From an uncultured Anaerolineales bacterium (GTDB lineage: Bacteria > Chloroflexota > Anaerolineae > Anaerolineales > UBA6663), in NCBI GenBank assembly GCA_937952305.1, contig CALFZO010000029.1:7556-71555 (forward strand): a DNA stretch of 64,000 nt, in the 5' to 3' direction. This document shows positions 1 through 8,719 of this stretch, piece after piece. A model generated the notes under the pieces. That model saw only the letters and a list, made by a program, of their open reading frames with translations, was not told where the DNA came from and did not search any database. Every line of letters starts with the position of its first letter. Within the stretch, counting starts at the first letter, position 1. The position numbers and the translations under genes were made by a program.

Positions 1-1209
1 GTGCTCAAGACGGGCGGCGGCTCCAAGCGTCAGGGCCTGGGCAAGGGCATCCACTGGCATGTCGAGAACAAGGTCTTGTTCTACGCCGAGGAGGACTCGC
101 GTAAGCAGGTGATCCCGTACGTGCGGGTCTACAACGACGACGGCACGTACGAGGAGTATGTCGATCTCGAGTCGGATTTCGATCCGGCCCAGCTGGACGA
201 GACCAAGCTCGAGCAGATGGACTGCATGACGTGCCACAACCGCATCACGCACCTGATCAAGACGCCGAGCGATGCCGTGGACGCGGCCATGCAGCGCGGC
301 GCCATCAGCGTCGCCATCCCCGAGATCAAGCTCAAAGCGGTGGAAGCGCTGAGCGTGGCCTATCCCAGTAAGGACGTCGGCTATAGCGGCATCGCGGCGG
401 TCGAGGACTATTACCGGGTGGCGCATCCGGACTACTACGCCGCCAACCAGGAGACGATCAAGGCGGCGGTGGCGGCCCTGCGCGAGATCTACGACGCCTC
501 GGTCTACCCGCTGCAAAAGGTGGATTGGAACTCGCACCCGGACAATATCGGCCACAAGAACTTCGCCGGCTGTATGCGCTGCCACGACGGCAAGCACCTG
601 AACGCCGAACAGGAGGCTGTCCGGCTGGAGTGCAACCTGTGCCACTCGCTGCCGACCGTCTCGACCCAGAAGAAGGTCGTCTCGAACATTGAGGTCAGCC
701 GCGGCCTGGAGCCCGAGACGCACAAGAACCCCAACTGGATCACCGGCCACCGCACATACTTCGACCGGACCTGTTCCAACTGCCATACCGTGGACAACCC
801 CGGCGGCACAGACGACTCGTCCTTCTGCTCGAATTCGCAGTGCCACGGCGTGGCCTGGGAGTTCGCCGGCTTCGACGCGCCCGGCCTGGCTGAACTGGTC
901 AAGGCGCAGTTGCCGCCGCCGGCGCCGGACCTGCCGGGCGGGGTGGCCCTGCCCACGTATGAGGGCCTGCTGCCGTTCCTGGACGCTAACTGCAGCCTGT
1001 GTCACGGCGACGACCGGGCCGGCGGCTTGAAGATCACCGCCTACGCCGATCTGATGGCCGGCGGTGATAACGGCCCAGTCATTGTGCCCGGCGATCCAGA
1101 CACCAGCCTGATCGTGCAGCTTCAGGAGAGCGATCACTTCGCGCTCCTGGATGCCAACACGCTCGCCGTCCTCAAGCAGTGGATCGCCGACGGCGCGCCG
1201 GAGCGGTGA
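1..1209 (+). CDS. Multihaem c-type cytochrome, 5'-partial
   Basis: Electron-transfer cytochrome expected outside the cytoplasmic membrane. Six haem-binding motifs are visible: CMTCH (C75), CMRCH (C191), CNLCH (C211), CSNCH (C258), an unusual CX4CH site (C276-C281-H282) and CSLCH (C331). The first part resembles NapC/NirT-type or other multihaem cytochromes. The last ~80 residues, around CSLCHGDDRAGGL, resemble the single-haem domain found at the end of many Planctomycetes/Chloroflexi cytochromes. Codon 1 is a GTG but no signal peptide or membrane anchor follows it, so the true start almost certainly lies upstream of the window. The next gene starts inside its stop codon (GTGA), so the two are translationally coupled. 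The ccm genes needed to attach its haems lie directly downstream. The electron partner cannot be told. Confidence 0.85.
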   Translation: MLKTGGGSKRQGLGKGIHWHVENKVLFYAEEDSRKQVIPYVRVYNDDGTYEEYVDLESDFDPAQLDETKLEQMDCMTCHNRITHLIKTPSDAVDAAMQRGAISVAIPEIKLKAVEALSVAYPSKDVGYSGIAAVEDYYRVAHPDYYAANQETIKAAVAALREIYDASVYPLQKVDWNSHPDNIGHKNFAGCMRCHDGKHLNAEQEAVRLECNLCHSLPTVSTQKKVVSNIEVSRGLEPETHKNPNWITGHRTYFDRTCSNCHTVDNPGGTDDSSFCSNSQCHGVAWEFAGFDAPGLAELVKAQLPPPAPDLPGGVALPTYEGLLPFLDANCSLCHGDDRAGGLKITAYADLMAGGDNGPVIVPGDPDTSLIVQLQESDHFALLDANTLAVLKQWIADGAPER

Positions 1210-2177
1210 GCGTGAGCGGCTGGCGGCGTTTGCTCCTGACCCTACTCGGAGTGGGGCTGGCTTTGACCTGGGTGGGCCCTGACCGGCCCGTCCAGGCCCA
1301 GGCCCCGCTCACCATCGAAAACCTGATTATCGAAGTCTGGCCCGAATATGATCGGCCCTTGGTGCTGGTCCTGCTGACAGGCACCTTGCCGGCCGGAACC
1401 AGCCTGCCGGCGCAAGTGCAGGTGCGCCTGCCGGCGGCCGCTCAACTGAATGCCACCGCATTTCAGAACGCGGCCGGCCAGCTGATGTCGGCCCAGTCTA
1501 CGACCCAGCCGGACGGCGACGCCTTGGTGGTGACGCTCACCGTCGAGGCGCTCAATTTCCACGTCGAATACTATGACCCCGGTTTGACCAAGTCCGGCGG
1601 GGCGCGGGCGTACACCTTCAACTGGACCAGCGCTTACGCCCTCCAGGCAGTTGAAGTCCGCGTGCAGCAGCCGATCGATGCCAGCAATCTGGTGCTGGAC
1701 CCGGCGTTCACGCCGGCCGGGACGCGAGACTTTGGGCTGGAGTATTTCACGCGCGCCTGGGGTGTCGTGCCGGCCGGGCAGCCCATCGCCTTCATGCTGG
1801 ACTACACCAAGTCCACGGACCGGCTGTCAGTCGAAGTGGTTAGCGCGCCCACCCAGTCCCTGGCCATCGACAACTCGACGCCGACGGTGGCCACGCCCTT
1901 TGGCGCACTTTCGCCCTGGGTGATCGGCGGCGTGGTCCTGGGCGTCCTGTTCATCGCCGGCGGCGCTGGCTGGCTGTTGTGGCAGCGCTCCAACGCGCGG
2001 GAAGTTTCCCATAAAACCAAACGCGGCTCGCGCGGTCAGAGGCCGGGGACGCGGCCGGCGCCTGGGCCAAACGTGGCCGCCACCGCCCCGCGCTTCTGCA
2101 CGCAGTGCGGACAGACGGTGGCCGCGGACGATCGTTTCTGCCGTTCTTGCGGCAGCCCGCTTTCGGACCGGGCCTGA
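1206..2177 (+). CDS. Secreted/membrane protein with C-terminal zinc ribbon, function unknown
   Basis: A 323-residue protein if translation starts at the GTG overlapping the previous stop; a GTG at 1212 is also possible. An in-frame ATG at 1179 would put charged residues before the signal sequence and is less likely. Residues ~5-33 form a signal peptide (RRLLLTLLGVGLALTW, then AQA). The exported part (~35-240) looks beta-rich and has no family I recognise. A transmembrane helix (WVIGGVVLGVLFIAGGAGWL, ~ residue 240) follows. The cytoplasmic tail ends in a zinc ribbon with FCTQCG and FCRSCG. The layout of exported beta domain, helix and cytoplasmic tail is close to that of the dihaem lipoprotein at 6098, suggesting both serve cytochrome assembly or anchoring. 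That role is inference. Confidence 0.7.
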   Translation: MSVSGWRRLLLTLLGVGLALTWVGPDRPVQAQAPLTIENLIIEVWPEYDRPLVLVLLTGTLPAGTSLPAQVQVRLPAAAQLNATAFQNAAGQLMSAQSTTQPDGDALVVTLTVEALNFHVEYYDPGLTKSGGARAYTFNWTSAYALQAVEVRVQQPIDASNLVLDPAFTPAGTRDFGLEYFTRAWGVVPAGQPIAFMLDYTKSTDRLSVEVVSAPTQSLAIDNSTPTVATPFGALSPWVIGGVVLGVLFIAGGAGWLLWQRSNAREVSHKTKRGSRGQRPGTRPAPGPNVAATAPRFCTQCGQTVAADDRFCRSCGSPLSDRA

Positions 2178-2299
2178 CCAGATGCCCATCATCGCTTAAT
2201 GCCTGGAGCTTGATTTCGAGACTAAAATCGGCTTAGTGCAGCGTGACCCAGGAATCGAGTAAAATCAGATTAGAAGTATCGGAATTGAGAGGACTTACC

Positions 2300-2839
2300 A
2301 TGGCGCAGACAACGGCAACCCCGGAGACCCTTCGCACTACCAGCTCGGGTGGGCGGGCTAAATTTCTGATCGGCGGCCTGTTGATCATCGGCGCGATCAT
2401 CTACCTGGTGGTGTCCACCATGCAGAGCACGGCCCAGTACTTCTACACGGTCGATGAGATGATCGCTAAAGGGGCCAGCATCACGGGCCAAAACCTGCGC
2501 GCCTCGGGCGCGGTCCTGGGCGACTCGATCACGTATGACCCGAACACGTTGACGATCACGTTCGAAATCGCGCACGTGTCGGCCGATCAGCGTGACATCG
2601 ACGCGCAGGGCGGGCTGGCCCTCGCGCTGCACAACGCTGTCGCCAACCCGGACGCCAGCCGGATCAAGGTCGTCTATGTCGGCCCCAAGCCGGACCTGCT
2701 CAAGAACGAGGCCCAGGCCATTATCACGGGCAAGTTGGGCGAGGACGGCGTCTTCTACGCCGACGAACTGCTGCTGAAGTGCCCGACCCGCTACGAAGAA
2801 GCGGTGCCGAGCCAGGCCGCCGAAGGCGCGGGGAACTGA
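2300..2839 (+). CDS. ccmE: Cytochrome c maturation haem chaperone CcmE, Cys-type (CxxxY)
   Basis: Periplasmic haem chaperone of System I cytochrome c maturation; it takes haem from the CcmABCD complex and hands it to CcmF/CcmH. The 179-residue protein has one N-terminal membrane helix (FLIGGLLIIGAIIYLVV) and the OB-fold beta domain typical of the family (YYTVDE-like start, GASITGQNLRASGAVLGDSI). The usual covalent haem ligand motif HxxxY (HDENY in E. coli) is replaced by C161-PTR-Y165, the CxxxY form described for Desulfovibrio and archaeal CcmE. I chose the ATG at 2300, preceded by a GAGAGGA ribosome site; a GTG at 2243 would add 19 unlikely residues. ccmF begins 3 bases after the stop. Confidence 0.9.
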   Translation: MAQTTATPETLRTTSSGGRAKFLIGGLLIIGAIIYLVVSTMQSTAQYFYTVDEMIAKGASITGQNLRASGAVLGDSITYDPNTLTITFEIAHVSADQRDIDAQGGLALALHNAVANPDASRIKVVYVGPKPDLLKNEAQAIITGKLGEDGVFYADELLLKCPTRYEEAVPSQAAEGAGN

Positions 2840-2842
2840 GCG

Positions 2843-4912
2843 ATGCTAGCCAACATCGGCTACTTCGCGCTGGTCCTGGCGCTGGGCGCCGCGGTCTACG
2901 CCGTGGTGATGGGGTTGCTGAGCGCCTATCGTCAGAACCCCATCTGGCTGGCCAGCGCGCGCCGGGCGGCCTTCCTCACCTGGCCGCTGATCACGCTGGC
3001 GGCGGTGCTGCTGATCATTCTGCTCGTCACCGACCAGTATCAGGTGTCCTACGTTTCCACGGCCACCAGCCGGGCGATGCCGCTGTACCTCAAGATCACG
3101 GCCCTGTGGGGCGGGCAGGAGGGCAGCCTGGTCTTCTGGGCCTGGCTGATGTCCACCTTCACCGGCAGTGTCATGCTGCGGCGCTGGGAACGCGACCGCG
3201 GCCTGATGCCGTATGTGATCGCGGTCACCAACTTCACCCTGGGTTTCTTCATCGCTCTGGTGTTGTTCATTGAGAACCCGTTCGCGCGCTTGTGGCACGA
3301 CGGGGCCGGCCAGGTGTTCACGGCCATGTGGGCGCCCGCCGGAGCGGTGGCGCTGACGCCGGCGGATGGCCGCGGCCTCAACCCACTGCTGCGCCATCCG
3401 GGCATGATCATCCACCCGCCCATGTTGTACCTGGGCTTCGTCGGTTTCGTAGTCCCGTACGCTTTCGCCATCGCCGCGCTGATTACCCGCCGCACGGATG
3501 ACGAGTGGATCAAAACTACGCGCACCTGGACGCTGGTGGCCTGGCTGTTCCTGTCGCTGGGCCTGATCCTGGGCGGGCGCTGGGCCTACGACGTGCTGGG
3601 GTGGGGCGGTTACTGGGGCTGGGACCCGGTGGAGAACGCCGCCTTCATGCCCTGGCTGACGGGTACAGCCTTCCTACACTCGGTCATGATCCAGGAGAAG
3701 CGCGGGATGCTCAAGCGCTGGAACATGCTCCTGATCATCCTGACCTACTCGCTCGTGATCTTCGGCACGTTCCTGACGCGCTCGGGCGTCCTGTCGTCGG
3801 TGCACGCCTTCGCCCAGAGCGCCATCGGCCCGTGGTTCTTTACCTTCATCGCGCTGACGCTGATCGGTTCGCTGATCCTGCTGGCGCGCGAGTGGGAGCA
3901 CCTGAAGGCCGAGAACCAGTTGGACGGCCTGCTCTCGCGCGAGTCGGCCTTCCTGCTCAATAACCTGCTCTTCATGGGCATCACGGCCTCGGTCTTCTGG
4001 GGCACGGTCTTCCCGATGATCTCGGAAGTGGTCACCGGCCAGAAGATCAGCGTCGGGCCGCCGTTCTACAACCAGGTGGCCGGCCCGCAGTTCGCGGCCC
4101 TGCTGCTGTTGATGGGCGTGGCGCCGCTGGTGGCCTGGCGCAAGGCCTCGGCCCGGCAGCTGGGCCGGCTGATGCTGGTGCCGTTCGCGGTGTCGCTGGG
4201 GGTGGTGGCGGCGCTGGCGGTGGTTGGCGTCCACAACCTCCTGGCGCTGGTGGGCTTCTGGATCGTCACGCTGGTGACCGGGACCACGCTGCTGGAGTTC
4301 GTGCGCGGCACGCGCGCGCGCATGCGCTCGAGCGGCGAAAACGCCGCCGCCGCCCTGTTCAACCTGATCGGCCGCAACCGCCGGCGCTATGGCGGGTACA
4401 TCATCCACCTGGGCGTCGTCCTGATCGGCCTGGGCGTCATCGGTTCGAACATGTTCCAGCTGGAGACGCAGGGCCGGCTCAAGCTGGGCGAGCAGTTGAC
4501 GGTCGGGCGCTACGTCATCGTCTACAACGACCTGAGCGCGTTCCAGGCCGACGACGAACGGGAAGTGCACCGGGCGGTGGTGAGCGTGTACCGCGACGGG
4601 CAGTACCTGACCGATCTGTACCCGCGCCGCGACTTGTACGCCATGCAGGACGGCCTTCAGCCGATGACGATCCCGGGCGTGCGCAGCTCGCTCGAGGACG
4701 ACGTCTACGTCTTGCTCATCGACTGGGAGCCGATCGGCGCGGACGGCGCCACCTTTAAGGTGTACGTTAACCCGCTGGTCAACTTCCTGTGGGCCGGCGG
4801 TCTGGTCTTTGTCTTTGGCATGCTGGTGGCTACCTGGCCCAGCGCGTCCGAGGGCCGGCGGGCGACCACGCTGCAGGTGGCGGCCTCGGCCCGCGCTCCG
4901 GTCGGCGATTGA
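2843..4912 (+). CDS. ccmF: Cytochrome c haem lyase subunit CcmF
   Basis: Large polytopic membrane protein (689 residues, usual ~650) that attaches haem to apocytochrome c together with CcmH. The haem-handling WWD domain is clear at about residues 253-265 (WGGYWGWDPVENAAFMPWL). Conserved periplasmic histidines occur in HPGMIIHPPMLYLG (~184-197) and SVHAFAQSAIGPWF (~320). About 14 hydrophobic segments are visible, with a soluble periplasmic domain near 550-640 before the last helix. It sits in the ccmE-ccmF-ccmH order seen in many System I loci. No frameshift or missing motif was found. Confidence 0.95.
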   Translation: MLANIGYFALVLALGAAVYAVVMGLLSAYRQNPIWLASARRAAFLTWPLITLAAVLLIILLVTDQYQVSYVSTATSRAMPLYLKITALWGGQEGSLVFWAWLMSTFTGSVMLRRWERDRGLMPYVIAVTNFTLGFFIALVLFIENPFARLWHDGAGQVFTAMWAPAGAVALTPADGRGLNPLLRHPGMIIHPPMLYLGFVGFVVPYAFAIAALITRRTDDEWIKTTRTWTLVAWLFLSLGLILGGRWAYDVLGWGGYWGWDPVENAAFMPWLTGTAFLHSVMIQEKRGMLKRWNMLLIILTYSLVIFGTFLTRSGVLSSVHAFAQSAIGPWFFTFIALTLIGSLILLAREWEHLKAENQLDGLLSRESAFLLNNLLFMGITASVFWGTVFPMISEVVTGQKISVGPPFYNQVAGPQFAALLLLMGVAPLVAWRKASARQLGRLMLVPFAVSLGVVAALAVVGVHNLLALVGFWIVTLVTGTTLLEFVRGTRARMRSSGENAAAALFNLIGRNRRRYGGYIIHLGVVLIGLGVIGSNMFQLETQGRLKLGEQLTVGRYVIVYNDLSAFQADDEREVHRAVVSVYRDGQYLTDLYPRRDLYAMQDGLQPMTIPGVRSSLEDDVYVLLIDWEPIGADGATFKVYVNPLVNFLWAGGLVFVFGMLVATWPSASEGRRATTLQVAASARAPVGD

Positions 4913-4938
4913 GGCCAGCCCCGCTCACGGAAAGCTGT

Positions 4939-5421
4939 ATGTTGAAACGAACCTTGTACTTCGCCGCGCTCCTGCTGGGGCTGGCGCTCTCCATCCGCGC
5001 GGCGTGGGCACAGGCGCCGACGCCGGCCATCTCCGACGACGAGGTCAACCGGGTCGCCAAGCAGATGTTCTGCCCGGTGTGCGAGAACGTGCCGCTGGAC
5101 GTCTGCCCGACCGAGGCCTGCCGCCAGTGGCGGGAGACCATCCGCGAGAAGCTCCAGGCCGGCTGGTCCGAGCAGCAGATCAAGGACTACTTCGTCGAGC
5201 AGTACGGTGAGCGCGTCCTGGCGGAGCCATCCACGCGCGGCCTCAACCTGTTCGTGTGGGTCCTGCCGCCGCTGGGGGTGGCGGCCGGCGTGGTGGTGCT
5301 GTGGCAGGTGTTGCGGCGCATGGCGCCGACCGCTTCCGCCCCGGCCAACCGCCCGCCCGGCCCGGCCGCCGACGATGAGTACGCGGCCCGGCTGGAGGCC
5401 GAGCTCAAGGAACGTCGCTAA
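4939..5421 (+). CDS. ccmH: Cytochrome c biogenesis thiol protein CcmH
   Basis: 160-residue membrane-anchored thiol oxidoreductase of System I that keeps apocytochrome CXXCH cysteines reduced and works with CcmF. It has a signal peptide (ends AAWAQA), then the CcmH domain with C45-PV-C48 in MFCPVCENVPLDVC. Two further cysteines (C56, C61) lie just after the motif; the extra PTEAC segment is typical of Gram-positive and Chloroflexi-type CcmH. A transmembrane helix follows (NLFVWVLPPLGVAAGVVVLW), then a short charged tail. I chose the ATG at 4939 because the signal peptide starts there; upstream in-frame codons overlap ccmF. No CcmG (thioredoxin-like partner) is encoded in the locus. Confidence 0.92.
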   Translation: MLKRTLYFAALLLGLALSIRAAWAQAPTPAISDDEVNRVAKQMFCPVCENVPLDVCPTEACRQWRETIREKLQAGWSEQQIKDYFVEQYGERVLAEPSTRGLNLFVWVLPPLGVAAGVVVLWQVLRRMAPTASAPANRPPGPAADDEYAARLEAELKERR

Positions 5422-5480
5422 TCCCGCCCGGCCAGCCGGCGGCCCCGCGCCTGCCCGGCCTGGTCTGGAAAGGTCATCGA

Positions 5481-6101
5481 ATGGATATCGGTTCTCTCCT
5501 CGTCGGCCTGGCGCTGCTGGCGGTCGTCGCCTTCATCGTGGCCCAACCCTTCTTAGACAACCAAGGTGTGCGCGAGCGGCAGATCTCCACGGTGGAGGCG
5601 CTGCAGGCTGAGCGCGACACGGTGCTGGACGCCCTGCGCGATCTGGATTTTGACCAGACCATGGGCAAGCTCACGCTGGAAGACTACACGCCCCAGCGCG
5701 CCCGGCTGGTGGCGCGCGGTGTCGAGTTGCTCAAGCAGCTAGACGCCGCCGTTGCTGTGGCCGCCCCGGCCGCCAACGGCGCGGCCGGCAGCCTGGAAGA
5801 CCAGATCGAGCGCGCCGTCGCCGCCCGGCGCCAGGGCGCGGCGGCTACTCCCGAGGCCCAGATGGAGGCCGCCATCGCGGCCCGGCGCGCCAACGCGCCT
5901 AAGGCCGCGGCGGGCAGCGTGGCCTGCCCGCAGTGTGCGACCCCGGCCCGCGCGGGTGATCGTTTCTGCGGCCGGTGCGGCGCGGCTCTGCCCCAGGCCG
6001 CGGCCTGCGCCCAGTGTGGGACCGCCTTGCAGCCAAGCGACCGCTTCTGTGCCAAGTGCGGGGCCAAGGTCGCCCCGGCCTCGACGACGGAGGCCGCATG
6101 A
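5481..6101 (+). CDS. CcmI-like membrane protein with two cytoplasmic zinc ribbons
   Basis: 206 residues. An N-terminal membrane helix (LLVGLALLAVVAFIVAQPFL) is followed by a short helical segment (ERDTVLDALRDLDFDQTMG) matching the N-terminal region of CcmI/CycH-type assembly proteins and related Chloroflexi proteins. A low-complexity Ala-rich linker leads to two tandem zinc ribbons: CPQCA/FCGRCG and CAQCG/FCAKCG. It lacks the periplasmic TPR domain of full CcmI. Its place between ccmH and the dihaem lipoprotein, with which it shares an ATGA overlap, points to a role in cytochrome c assembly. What the zinc ribbons bind is unknown. Confidence 0.65.
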   Translation: MDIGSLLVGLALLAVVAFIVAQPFLDNQGVRERQISTVEALQAERDTVLDALRDLDFDQTMGKLTLEDYTPQRARLVARGVELLKQLDAAVAVAAPAANGAAGSLEDQIERAVAARRQGAAATPEAQMEAAIAARRANAPKAAAGSVACPQCATPARAGDRFCGRCGAALPQAAACAQCGTALQPSDRFCAKCGAKVAPASTTEAA

Positions 6102-7999
6102 GCCCCCGTCTCCCAGCGCGCCGCCTGGCGCTGTGCCTGCTCGCGGCCGCCGCCCTGAGCGCGTGTTCCCTGGCCGGCGATATCACGCCGCCGCCGGGCG
6201 CGCGCCAGCTGGCCAGCGAACCTACCCGGCCGGCCGTGATCACACCGGCGGCCACGCTCACGGCCGGTCCGTCGGCGACCGCGGCCGCCAGCGCGCCCGT
6301 GAACGTGGCGGCCGACAGCCTGCCGGTCAATCGGCCGTCGGCCGCGCGGGGCGCGGCGTTGTATGCCGAGCACTGCGCGCCCTGCCACGGCGACACCGGC
6401 AACGCCGACGGCGCCATGTCGGCCAACGTCCCCGGCGGGACCGAGGTCATCCCGAAGTTCGCCCAGCCGGACCTGGCGCGCGCCGCGGCGCCGCAGACCT
6501 GGTTCAACGTCGTCACCCAGGGCCGGCTGGAGAAATTCATGCCGCCCTTCAACGAGAAGCTCAGCGACGCCCAGCGCTGGGACGTGGTCGCCTTCTTGTA
6601 CGCGCTGAGCACGCCGCCGACGCAGATCGATACCGGCCAGGCCGTCTACGCGGCCGAGTGCGCGCAATGTCACGGTGAGGCGGGCCAGGGTGATGGCCCG
6701 GAGGCCGGCGCCCAGACCCTGCGGGACTTCACCGATTTTGCCCTGGCCGCCGCTGTCAGCCCGACCGAGCTCTTTGACGCGATCACGACCGGGGCCGGCG
6801 TCGCCGGGCACGCTTTTGAGGCCAATCTGTCGGCCGACGAGCGCTGGGCCGCGGTCGAGTACGTGCGCGCCTTCGCCTATGACTACTTCGCGCCCGGCGC
6901 GCCCCTGCCGGTGCAGACCGGCACGATCAGCGGACGCGTGCTCAACGGCACGGCCGGCGCCTCCGTCACCGGGCCGCTCAGCGTGGACCTGCTGGGCTTC
7001 AACCCGGACACCGGCGTGGTCGAGACGATCACGGGCACGACCGACGCGCAGGGCGCTTATGCCTTTGCCGGCGTGCCGTACCAGGCTGGCCGCCAGTTTG
7101 TCGTCGCCGTCACCTACAACAACATCACTTACCACTCAGACGTGGTGGAGTTCCCGTCCGACCACAACCAGTTGGAGCTGCCCGTCAACGTTTATGAGAC
7201 GACCGAGGACACGGCCGGGCTGCGCATCAACCGCATCCACACCTTCCTGCTCTTTGAAGTCCCCGGCCAGGTGACGGTCGGCCAGCTCTACATCTTCTCC
7301 AATCTGGGCGACCGGACTTACCAGCCGGCCGACGGCCGCACGGTGGCGTTTGCGCTGCCAGCGGGCGCCAGCGGCTTAACGGTCCAGGACGGCGAAGACG
7401 GCGTGACCTTCTTCCGCACCGAGGCCGGCTTTGAGGACAGTGTGCCGGTGTTGCCCGGCGAGGCCACCTCGCAGGTGCTCTTCTCCTACCAGCTGCCGTA
7501 CGACGGAGAGTTGAAGTTCGAGCAGGCGGTGCTGTATCCGGTCTCCGAGGTCAACGTCCTTCTGGGCGACCTGAACGTCGACCTGATGGGTGACGGCTTC
7601 ATTCGCGCGGAGGCCACCGACGCCTCCGGCACCTCGTTCCAGAACTTCAGCCGCCTGGGCCTGGCCGCCAACGAAACGTTGACGTTTGCGTTGCAAGGCC
7701 AAGCCGCGGTGGCGGCGGCCACGGAGCAGCCGGGCGGCGTGACGCTCGGCGACAGCACCAGCCTGGCGATCGGGCTGGGCACCCTGGCCGTGGTGTTGCT
7801 CGGGCTGGGGGTCTGGTGGTGGCGGCGCACGCCGCGCCCGGCCCGGGGCCGCCGCCAGAACCGCGAAGATCTCCTGCAGGCCCTGGCTGAACTGGACGAC
7901 GACCGCGCCGCCGGCAAGGTCTCGGAGGCCGAGTACGCCCAAGAGCGGCAGTGGCTCAAGCAGGAACTGACGAAAGTCTGGACGGACGACGGGCGCTAG
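6098..7999 (+). CDS. Dihaem cytochrome c lipoprotein with carboxypeptidase-regulatory-like domain
   Basis: 633 residues from the ATG overlapping the previous stop. The lipobox LSAC puts the lipidated Cys at residue 23. Two class I cytochrome c domains follow: CAPCH (C93) with a plausible Met ligand in KFMPPF, and CAQCH (C188), whose Met position reads AGHAFEANLS, so the normal Met ligand is missing. From ~280 comes a carboxypeptidase-regulatory-like beta sandwich (SGRVLNG, DAQGAYAFAGVPY), then a second beta domain, a membrane helix (LAIGLGTLAVVLLGLGVWWW, ~ residue 560) and a helical cytoplasmic tail (AELDDDRAAGKVSEAEYAQE) resembling the CcmI-like segment of the previous protein. Probably a surface-exposed electron carrier; its partner is unknown. 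Confidence 0.75.
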   Translation: MSPRLPARRLALCLLAAAALSACSLAGDITPPPGARQLASEPTRPAVITPAATLTAGPSATAAASAPVNVAADSLPVNRPSAARGAALYAEHCAPCHGDTGNADGAMSANVPGGTEVIPKFAQPDLARAAAPQTWFNVVTQGRLEKFMPPFNEKLSDAQRWDVVAFLYALSTPPTQIDTGQAVYAAECAQCHGEAGQGDGPEAGAQTLRDFTDFALAAAVSPTELFDAITTGAGVAGHAFEANLSADERWAAVEYVRAFAYDYFAPGAPLPVQTGTISGRVLNGTAGASVTGPLSVDLLGFNPDTGVVETITGTTDAQGAYAFAGVPYQAGRQFVVAVTYNNITYHSDVVEFPSDHNQLELPVNVYETTEDTAGLRINRIHTFLLFEVPGQVTVGQLYIFSNLGDRTYQPADGRTVAFALPAGASGLTVQDGEDGVTFFRTEAGFEDSVPVLPGEATSQVLFSYQLPYDGELKFEQAVLYPVSEVNVLLGDLNVDLMGDGFIRAEATDASGTSFQNFSRLGLAANETLTFALQGQAAVAAATEQPGGVTLGDSTSLAIGLGTLAVVLLGLGVWWWRRTPRPARGRRQNREDLLQALAELDDDRAAGKVSEAEYAQERQWLKQELTKVWTDDGR

Positions 8000-8014
8000 C
8001 GCCCGCTGACCGCT

Positions 8015-8719
8015 ATGATCGAGACACGCGCCCTGACCAAAACGTTCGGCCTGCAGCCGGTGCTGCGCGGCGTCGATCTGACGATCGCGCGCGGCGAGCG
8101 GGTAGCCCTGATGGGCCCGAACGGTGCCGGCAAGACCACGTTGCTGCGCATCATCGCGACGCTGGCCCGGGCGTCGTTCGGCGCGGTGCGCGTGGCCGGA
8201 CACAGCCTGCCGCACGAGGCCGAGCAGGTGCGGCGGCGCCTGGGCGTGATCGCCCACCATCCGCTGCTGTACGGTGACCTGACGGCTGAGGAGAACCTGC
8301 GCTTTTACGCCCGCATGTACGGGCTGGCCGATGACGGCGCGCACCTGGGCCGGCTGCTGGAGCGGGTGGGGCTGGCTGCGCGCCGCCGTGACCTGGTGCG
8401 GACGTTCTCGCGCGGCATGCAGCAGCGGCTGGCGATCGCGCGCGGCCTGCTGCACAGCCCGGACGTCCTGCTGCTGGACGAGCCCTACACCGGCCTGGAC
8501 CCGGCCGGCGCGCAACTACTGGACGAAGTCGTCCGCGCGGCCACCGCCCGCGGCTGCACCATCCTGATGACCACGCATGACCTGGAGCACGGCTTCGCGC
8601 TGGCGCAGCGCGCCGTCATCCTGGTGCGCGGCAAAATCGTTTTTAGCGCCCGCGCCGACGAGATGACGCCGGCCGAGTTCGCCCGCCACTATGAACAGCA
8701 CACCGGCGCCCGACCTTAG
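8015..8719 (+). CDS. ccmA: Haem exporter ATP-binding protein CcmA
   Basis: ABC ATPase of the CcmABCD complex, which releases holo-CcmE from CcmC. 234 residues; Walker A GPNGAGKTT at 34-42, a signature region FSRGMQQRLAIARGL (~131-145) with SRGMQ in place of LSGGQ, Walker B VLLLDEP and switch His in TTHDLEHG. The stop lies 29 bases inside ccmB, so the two subunits are translationally coupled. Taken with ccmB and ccmC directly behind it, the assignment over other ABC ATPases is firm. Confidence 0.92.
   Translation: MIETRALTKTFGLQPVLRGVDLTIARGERVALMGPNGAGKTTLLRIIATLARASFGAVRVAGHSLPHEAEQVRRRLGVIAHHPLLYGDLTAEENLRFYARMYGLADDGAHLGRLLERVGLAARRRDLVRTFSRGMQQRLAIARGLLHSPDVLLLDEPYTGLDPAGAQLLDEVVRAATARGCTILMTTHDLEHGFALAQRAVILVRGKIVFSARADEMTPAEFARHYEQHTGARP

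Noticed and set aside
5684..7135. Open minus-strand frame of 483 codons
   Set aside because: Lies across the end of the CcmI-like gene and the dihaem lipoprotein gene, both supported by motifs; composition of the minus product is unlike a protein.
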